From RDYZ01 sp964518905 (GTDB taxonomy: Bacteria; Cyanobacteriota; Cyanobacteriia; Cyanobacteriales; Geitlerinemataceae): a stretch of 64,000 bases of DNA. Position numbers and translations under genes: made by a program. The notes under the pieces were generated by a model, which saw only the letters and a program-made list of their open reading frames with translations, did not search any database and was not told the origin of the DNA. The DNA lies in contig CAZFJL010000009.1 in NCBI GenBank assembly GCA_964518905.1, positions 1 through 64,000 of the forward strand. Reading direction: 5' to 3'. Shown here piece by piece: positions 58,652-64,000 of this stretch (its first letter is position 1; every line of letters starts with the position of its first letter).

Positions 58652-59104
58652 ATGGCGAATGACCGTCGCGTTTCGCGCGTGGCTTCGATGATTAAACGCG
58701 AGGTCAGTCAGATGTTGGTTGGCGGTGCGATCAAAGACGATCGCGTCGGGGCTGGCCTGGTGAGCGTTACGGATGTAGACGTCTCCGGCGATCTGCAACA
58801 CGCCAAGATTTTCGTCAGCATTTATGGGTCAGAGGACGCTAAACAGGAAACAATGGCGGGGTTAGCAGCGGCGACCGGTTACGTGCGGCGCGAGATTGGG
58901 GCGCGGGTGCGTCTGCGTCGGACGCCAGAGCTGATGTTTTTTGAAGATCGATCGCTCGAACGCGGCGTCAAAATGATCGATTTGCTCGAACGCATCAGCC
59001 AAGAGCGCAAAGAGTCGGAAGCGGCCAAGGCTGAACAAAGTCAGGACAGCGCGGATACCGATGCGGACGTTGATAACGTGCCAGACGCCATGGACGCGGA
59101 CTAG
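58652..59104 (+). CDS. rbfA: Ribosome-binding factor A
   Basis: This protein of about 150 residues binds the 30S subunit during maturation and helps finish 16S rRNA 5' processing, important in the cold. The KH-like domain is visible: SRVASMIKREVSQMLVGGAI, RVGAGLVSVTDVDVSGDLQH, AKIFVSIYG, GYVRREIGARVRLRRTPELM and FFEDRSLERGVKMIDLLERI. A charged C-terminal tail of about 30 residues is added (KAEQSQDSADTDADVDNV). I use the ATG at 58652, with AAGGA upstream. It is followed after about 65 bp by a GH3 hydrolase gene. Confidence 0.95.
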   Translation: MANDRRVSRVASMIKREVSQMLVGGAIKDDRVGAGLVSVTDVDVSGDLQHAKIFVSIYGSEDAKQETMAGLAAATGYVRREIGARVRLRRTPELMFFEDRSLERGVKMIDLLERISQERKESEAAKAEQSQDSADTDADVDNVPDAMDAD

Positions 59105-59170
59105 TTTTTTGCATCTTGCGTTAGTCCTATCATCTCGATTTACCACTCTATCCGTTTGCGCCTTCGAGCC

Positions 59171-60811
59171 ATGACTTTATTTCCCGATCCTGCTTCGTTG
59201 CCACTGGATCGACTGGTGGCGCAACTCTTTGTCGTGCGTGCGTCCGGTCATTTATTCGATGGGCAAATCCGCTACCCGGCCTGGGAACCCAATCGTGAGG
59301 CGCTACAAGCACTGATCCGCGATCGCGGCATTGGTGGCGTGCTGCTGATCGATGGCAGTGCGCCAGAGGTCGCGCTACGAACGCAGGAATTACAGGCACA
59401 GGCGGCGATCCCCCTGTTGATTTGCGCCGATATCGAAGAGGGCGTCGGGCAGCGGTTTGGTGGGGCGAGTCATCTACCGCCGCTGATGGCGTTGGGTGCG
59501 ATCGCCCGTGAGGATCGCGAGTTGGCTGTTAATTTAGCCCGAGACCTGGGACGGGTCACCGCGCGGGAAGCGTTGGCGATCGGGATTGATTGGATTTTGG
59601 GGCCGGTGGTGGATGTGAATAACAATCCTGATAATCCGGTGATTAACGTCCGATCGTTCAGCGCTGACCCGGCGATCGTCGCGGATTTAGGCGCAGCCTT
59701 TATCCAAGGGGCGCAGGACTATCCCGTCTTAACAACGGCGAAACATTTCCCCGGTCATGGCGATACCAGCGTTGATTCACACTGGGAATTGCCGACGATC
59801 AGCCACGATCCCGATCGTCTCGCCGCCGTCGAGCTGCCCCCGTTTGAACGGGCGATCGCGGCGGGGGTCGATTCGGTGATGACCGCCCACGTGCGCGTCC
59901 CGGTCTGGGATACGCAAAATCCGGCGACGCTTTCACCGACGATTAGCACCGACATCTTGCGCGATCGGCTCGGCTTTGACGGCATCATTGCCACGGATGC
60001 GCTCGTGATGGGGGCGATCGCGCGGGAATATTCCAATGAAGCGGCGATCCTCGGTGCGGTCAAGGCCGGGGCGGATGTGGTGCTGATGCCAGAGGATGCG
60101 ATCGGCGGGATTGAGGCGATCTGTCGCGCCGTGGAGGCGGGCGAGATTTCGCGCGATCAAATCGAAGCGTCGGTCGCGCGGCTGTTTGCGGCCAAGGCCA
60201 AACTGACGGCACAGCGTCAGGCGATTTCAGCGGCGAATTTGCGTCAGCAGCTCGTCACGTCCGATGCGATCGCGCTCGATCGTCAGATTTTGCACGCTTC
60301 GATCGCCTGTGGCGGTTCGCTACCGATCGCGCCCCTTGAACCGATCCAGACCACGACCTCGCGATCGCCTCGCAATGTCATCATCATCGACGACCTCTTG
60401 CGCTGTAGCGTCCTCGGCCATCACCGCGCCGCTGTCGCCGTCCCGCAACAGCACGGCTACGACCTCCTTTGCCTCGACTCGCAAAGTTTCCGCGATCCCG
60501 ACCTGACGCCCGAATCCAGCGCGATCGTCCTGCAAGTCTTCGTCCGTGGCAATCCCTTCGGCAGCAGCGCCGACCTCGCCGCGAAAGCCCAACGCTGGTT
60601 AGAGGCGGCGATCGCCTGCGATCGGCTCGCCGGTCTCGTGATCTACGGCAGCCCCTACGCTCTCGATCAATTCCGCGCGACATTCCCCGCAGCGGACGCC
60701 GTCCCTTTCGTCTTCTCGTTCTCCCAAACCCCCGACGCCCAAATCCTGGCGATGGAGCGATTATTTGGCAGCGGAGCGATGCAGTGGAGCGGTTTTAAAC
60801 CGAATGCTTAA
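59171..60811 (+). CDS. Beta-N-acetylhexosaminidase, glycoside hydrolase family 3
   Basis: This product of about 546 residues resembles NagZ with an added C-terminal domain. The barrel contains LLICADIEEGVGQRFGGASH, the loop TTAKHFPGHGDTSVDSHWEL with the catalytic His-Asp pair (about 192-205), and the nucleophile Asp in GIIATDALVMGAI (about 277). Residues 340-546 form an additional alpha/beta domain. NagZ-type enzymes remove GlcNAc from peptidoglycan fragments during cell-wall recycling. No signal peptide is seen, consistent with a cytoplasmic recycling role. The ATG at 59171 is preferred to a TTG at 59156. It lies about 65 bp after rbfA on the same strand. Confidence 0.92.
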   Translation: MTLFPDPASLPLDRLVAQLFVVRASGHLFDGQIRYPAWEPNREALQALIRDRGIGGVLLIDGSAPEVALRTQELQAQAAIPLLICADIEEGVGQRFGGASHLPPLMALGAIAREDRELAVNLARDLGRVTAREALAIGIDWILGPVVDVNNNPDNPVINVRSFSADPAIVADLGAAFIQGAQDYPVLTTAKHFPGHGDTSVDSHWELPTISHDPDRLAAVELPPFERAIAAGVDSVMTAHVRVPVWDTQNPATLSPTISTDILRDRLGFDGIIATDALVMGAIAREYSNEAAILGAVKAGADVVLMPEDAIGGIEAICRAVEAGEISRDQIEASVARLFAAKAKLTAQRQAISAANLRQQLVTSDAIALDRQILHASIACGGSLPIAPLEPIQTTTSRSPRNVIIIDDLLRCSVLGHHRAAVAVPQQHGYDLLCLDSQSFRDPDLTPESSAIVLQVFVRGNPFGSSADLAAKAQRWLEAAIACDRLAGLVIYGSPYALDQFRATFPAADAVPFVFSFSQTPDAQILAMERLFGSGAMQWSGFKPNA

Positions 60812-60946
60812 ATAAGCATCGGTTTGTTCAATCTTCATACTTAAATTGAACCGATCTAGGAAGTGAGACCTTGGAGGTTTTGAAAACCTCAAAGGTCTGA
60901 AATCACGACGGATGATCTTGGTCGAATTAGACGAACTCTAACACTG

Positions 60947-62047
60947 TTAAACGTAGCTCATCAGCAATTTAATCACAGCCGCGATCGAGGACAATGACGC
61001 CGTTTCAAATGCCGTATGATATTCCGTCGTTGGAATCTGGAGCGTCGTACCATTAATCGCCCCCTCCGTTGCCGTTACCACTCGTCCTAACTCCGTACGA
61101 CCTAACGGATAACTCTTACCGAGCTTCTCGTTTTGCTGCATGATGTATTCATCTTTAAAGCCATAGGAAATACCCAGAGACTCACAGCGGCTCACCAGCT
61201 CCTGCGTCATTTCTTTAGAGAACGGGCCGTTAGCATCTTGGTGACGCAACGCCACTTGCTGGGCGTCGGCATCCTCGCGAGAAGCGTAAGGACTGGTATC
61301 CAAAACGACCAATCGTTGCGTGGTTAAACGCTGTTGTTGGAACCAAGAAAGCGCATAACGCCAGCTCCGTCCGGACTCTTCCTGCGCGGTAAACATGCCC
61401 GTACCCTGGAAGCCTTTACGGAAGAGATAGATCAAAATTGCAGCACTGACGACGTTATCGAGCTGCGCTGAAATCAGTCCATCTTCGATTTGTAAGCGAT
61501 CGAGAAATGCGACCGGAGTACCGGGCTGCAAAAAGGCCAAACCATCGACTTCAAAAATCAGATTATTGCGCTCTGGGCAAATATACGATCGCGTAATTTC
61601 ACCCTGTCCGAGATAGGTTCCGGTATAGGGAAACTGCGCCTGAACCCGCTGGCCTTGGAAGCGATTTTCGATCGTATGCATCATGTGCTCCGACACTGAT
61701 CCGCCCATCACCTCCCCTTGGTTGCCCGCAATAAATGCCGCATAGCGAAACTCATTCGGTCCCGTACACATTAGCCCGTGGCGATCGATATGCGCCGATA
61801 AAAATAGATCCTCAGGGCGACTCCCCTGAGCGACCAAAACACCGTGATAGTACTTAACATCAACCCCAATTTCTTCCAGCTCACGCCGTAACACCCGAAA
61901 GAATGCATCTTCGTGGCCGACAACTGACGGCTCACGAATGAGCGGTTTGAGGATATCCAAAAACTCTTGGAGTTGGTAGCGCAGTGGACTCATTTGAGCG
62001 AAAGGGATCGGCATATTTTCTGTGATTGAAGAATTAGTAAAACCCAT
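60947..62047 (-). CDS. M42-family metallopeptidase
   Basis: This is a protein of about 366 residues of the M42 aminopeptidase group (relatives once called endoglucanases or deblocking aminopeptidases). Binuclear metal ligands are visible: DLFLSAHIDRHGLM (His-x-Asp), LISAQLDNVVSAAI (bridging Asp), FTAQEESGRSWRYA (Glu-Glu), LVVLDTSPYASRED (Asp), and IPTTEYHTAFETAS (His). It should remove N-terminal residues from peptides in the cytoplasm. I use the ATG at 62047; a TTG at 62062 is in frame. The neighbours give no functional link. It converges with the GH3 gene 135 bp away. Confidence 0.85.
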   Translation of the reverse strand: MGFTNSSITENMPIPFAQMSPLRYQLQEFLDILKPLIREPSVVGHEDAFFRVLRRELEEIGVDVKYYHGVLVAQGSRPEDLFLSAHIDRHGLMCTGPNEFRYAAFIAGNQGEVMGGSVSEHMMHTIENRFQGQRVQAQFPYTGTYLGQGEITRSYICPERNNLIFEVDGLAFLQPGTPVAFLDRLQIEDGLISAQLDNVVSAAILIYLFRKGFQGTGMFTAQEESGRSWRYALSWFQQQRLTTQRLVVLDTSPYASREDADAQQVALRHQDANGPFSKEMTQELVSRCESLGISYGFKDEYIMQQNEKLGKSYPLGRTELGRVVTATEGAINGTTLQIPTTEYHTAFETASLSSIAAVIKLLMSYV

Positions 62048-62166
62048 ACTATGACGTCCCAATGTGTTGATTAGTCTGGTTAAGATCTAGAGTGTTCTTG
62101 ATAGTAGAAATCTTCTGTATCCCTAGCTGCAAAACCGTGAATTTAGCTGTATTTCGGATCTCTCCA

Positions 62167-64000
62167 TCACCGTCCGAGCAGCCGATCGCGTAATACCTTC
62201 ACCCGATCGCGCAGTTTCGCCGCTTCCTCAAACTCTAGATTCTTCGCCGCATCTTTCATTTGCGTTTCGAGCTGCTGGATCAAATCCGGCAGATTTTCCA
62301 GGGGAATATCGTCGGCGTGGTCGATGACCGTGTCGAATTCGGTGGCATTCAGGCGACGCGAGACGTTGAGAAACGCCAGGATCGAATCGTCGCCTTTCTT
62401 GGCGATCGACTGCGGGATAATGCCGTGTTTCTCGTTGTAGTCGAGCTGGATTTTGCGACGGCGATCGGTTTCGTCGATCGCGGCGGCCATACTTTTGGTT
62501 AATCGATCGGCGTATAAAATGGCTTGCCCTTCCACGTGTCGCGCCGCCCGTCCGATCGTCTGGATGAGCGATCGTTCATCGCGCAAAAAGCCCTCTTTAT
62601 CCGCATCCAAAATCGCCACGAGCGAAACCTCCGGCAAGTCCAAACCCTCGCGCAACAGGTTGACACCAATCAGCACGTCAAACACACCCTTGCGTAAATC
62701 CTGGATGATTTCGATGCGATCGAGCGACGTAATATCCGAGTGCAGATAGCGCACTTTTACGCCGCGCTCGTCGAGATATTCGCTCAGATCCTCGGCCATC
62801 TTTTTCGTCAGCGTTGTCACTAAAACCCGCTCGTGACGATCAGCGCGATCGCGAATTTCCCCGAGCAGATCATCCACCTGTCCCTCCGTCGGACGCACCG
62901 ACACCACGGGATCAACCACCCCCGTCGGGCGGATAATTTGCTCCACCACCTGACCCTCAGATTGTTCCAGCTCCCACTGGCTCGGCGTGGCGGAAATAAA
63001 CACACACTGGGTCACCTTGTCCCAAAATTCCTCGGCCTGGAGTGGACGGTTATCGGCGGCGCTGGGCAGCCGGAAACCGTGGTCGATCAGCACGCGCTTA
63101 CGGGCGCGATCGCCGTTATACATGGCGCGGATCTGCGGCACAGTGACGTGAGACTCGTCGATCGCCAGCAGCCAATCCTTCGGGAAATAATCCACCAAAC
63201 ATTCCGGCGGTTCGCCCGCTTGTCGTCCGGCGAGGTGGCGCGAATAGTTCTCGACGCCGTTGCTGTAGCCAACCTCGCGCAACATTTCCAGGTCGTAGCG
63301 GGTGCGCTGTTTCAGGCGTTGAGCTTCGACGAGTTTGCCCTCTTTTTCTAAAAACGCGAGCTGGTCTTCGAGTTCGGTTTGGATGTTGTCGCAGGCGATC
63401 GCGAGGCGATCTTCGGGCGTGACAAAGTGCCGCGCCGGATAAATCCGCAGGCTATCAACGCTTTGCATGACCTCACCCGTCACCGGATCGACGTAGCGAA
63501 TCGCGTCGATTTCATCACCGAAAAACTCCACCCGCACGATGCGATCCTCGTAGGCGGGGCCAATCTCGACCACATCGCCCTTGACGCGAAACTTGCTGCG
63601 TCCCATCTCGATATCGTTGCGGACATACTGCACGCCGACCAGGTTTCGCAGCATTTGCCGCTGATTGATTTCCATGCCGACTTCCAGCGGAATCGACGCC
63701 TTGAGGTACTCCACCGGCATCCCCAGGCCGTAGATACAGCTAATCGACGCCACCACGATCACGTCGCGGCGCTCGAACAGCGATCGCGTCGCCGAGTGGC
63801 GCAGCATGTCGATTTCGTCGTTAATCGAGGCGGTTTTTTCGATGTAGGTATCGGTGACGGGGAGGTAGGCTTCGGGCTGGTAGTAGTCGTAATAGCTGAT
63901 GAAATATTCGACGGCGTTGTGCGGGAAAAATTGCCGCAGTTCGTTGCAGAGCTGTGCCGCCAGGGTTTTGTTATGAGCGAGTACCAGGGTCGGGCGTCCC
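62167..64000 (-). CDS. uvrB: Excinuclease ABC subunit B (5' end beyond window)
   Basis: The visible 611 codons are the C-terminal nine-tenths of UvrB, the damage-verifying helicase-like subunit of nucleotide excision repair. The reading frame continues to the window edge: at the right border it reads GRPTLVLAHNKTLAAQLCNE (helicase motif Ia), then FISYYDYYQPEAYLPVTDTY, the beta-hairpin that probes the DNA strand. Downstream come IYGLGMPVEYLKASIPL, LLAIDESHVTVPQIRAMYNG, FISATPSQWELEQSEGQVVE and LIGVNLLREGLDLPEVSLV (motif V). It ends with the UVR motif LETQMKDAAKNLEFEEAAKL. The Walker A loop and start lie outside the window. Confidence 0.97.
   Translation of the reverse strand, partial: GRPTLVLAHNKTLAAQLCNELRQFFPHNAVEYFISYYDYYQPEAYLPVTDTYIEKTASINDEIDMLRHSATRSLFERRDVIVVASISCIYGLGMPVEYLKASIPLEVGMEINQRQMLRNLVGVQYVRNDIEMGRSKFRVKGDVVEIGPAYEDRIVRVEFFGDEIDAIRYVDPVTGEVMQSVDSLRIYPARHFVTPEDRLAIACDNIQTELEDQLAFLEKEGKLVEAQRLKQRTRYDLEMLREVGYSNGVENYSRHLAGRQAGEPPECLVDYFPKDWLLAIDESHVTVPQIRAMYNGDRARKRVLIDHGFRLPSAADNRPLQAEEFWDKVTQCVFISATPSQWELEQSEGQVVEQIIRPTGVVDPVVSVRPTEGQVDDLLGEIRDRADRHERVLVTTLTKKMAEDLSEYLDERGVKVRYLHSDITSLDRIEIIQDLRKGVFDVLIGVNLLREGLDLPEVSLVAILDADKEGFLRDERSLIQTIGRAARHVEGQAILYADRLTKSMAAAIDETDRRRKIQLDYNEKHGIIPQSIAKKGDDSILAFLNVSRRLNATEFDTVIDHADDIPLENLPDLIQQLETQMKDAAKNLEFEEAAKLRDRVKVLRDRLLGR

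Overview
The window is cyanobacterial chromosome. The palindrome GCGATCGC (HIP1) recurs throughout, and there are photosystem I and NDH-1 genes (psaK, ndhD), a Ycf33/DUF751 protein, an SLH-domain porin, and DevC/DevA and FraH-like proteins. Most genes are GC-rich and rich in CGATCG. A few islands are visibly AT-richer: about 9500-12700, 43980-44740 and 47970-49710. I could not fix a genus from sequence alone. I saw no tRNA, rRNA, CRISPR array, prophage or complete insertion sequence.

Layout. 1-5600: two 118-bp repeats, a putative PD-(D/E)XK nuclease, PEP synthase and an SLH/OprB porin. 5900-9500: a secreted Thr-rich protein with a 27-bp tandem repeat, then a phosphodiesterase-TPR-sulfotransferase fusion. 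10000-12750: a DUF1611 (DgcN-like) protein and a PLP-dependent racemase, with two different repeats between them. 12780-22840: an OppC permease, gcvH, a carotenoid oxygenase, pgl, a FraH-like plus FHA pair, an HNH protein, a DUF4332 protein, moaB, an HpsJ-like protein, hisI and an FKBP isomerase. 22870-31740: a membrane PAS protein that ends at a solo IS200/IS605-like hairpin, a GDP-mannose pyrophosphorylase/phosphomutase fusion, a histidine kinase with degenerate ATPase motifs, and a receiver-kinase hybrid.

31780-38700: a DUF2470 protein, rdgB, and a tetR-MFP-RND efflux operon read leftwards from a dyad-rich operator. 38780-47840: an unidentified basic-tailed protein, a DUF255 thioredoxin-fold protein, psaK, an M23 peptidase, an unknown membrane protein, ftsH and a DUF4399 protein. 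47970-64000: a GT-C-type glycosyltransferase, an armadillo-like membrane protein, RNase D, devC-devA, a phospholipase D lipoprotein with an EF-hand-like loop, ndhD, ycf33, rbfA, a GH3 hexosaminidase, an M42 peptidase and uvrB, which runs off the right edge.

The most distinctive feature is a layered set of small non-coding repeats. Families A and B are both 118 bp, have different termini, and share a roughly 22-bp core (GCACTGAGCGGAGTCGAAGTGC and variants). The same core sits inside two of four copies of a third hairpin repeat (family C). The other two copies lack it at exactly that point, giving a filled-versus-empty site comparison. One family B copy separates the likely TetR operator from tetR. 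Coordinates follow the given strand. Functions are inferred from sequence patterns and knowledge of protein families, and no database search was possible.
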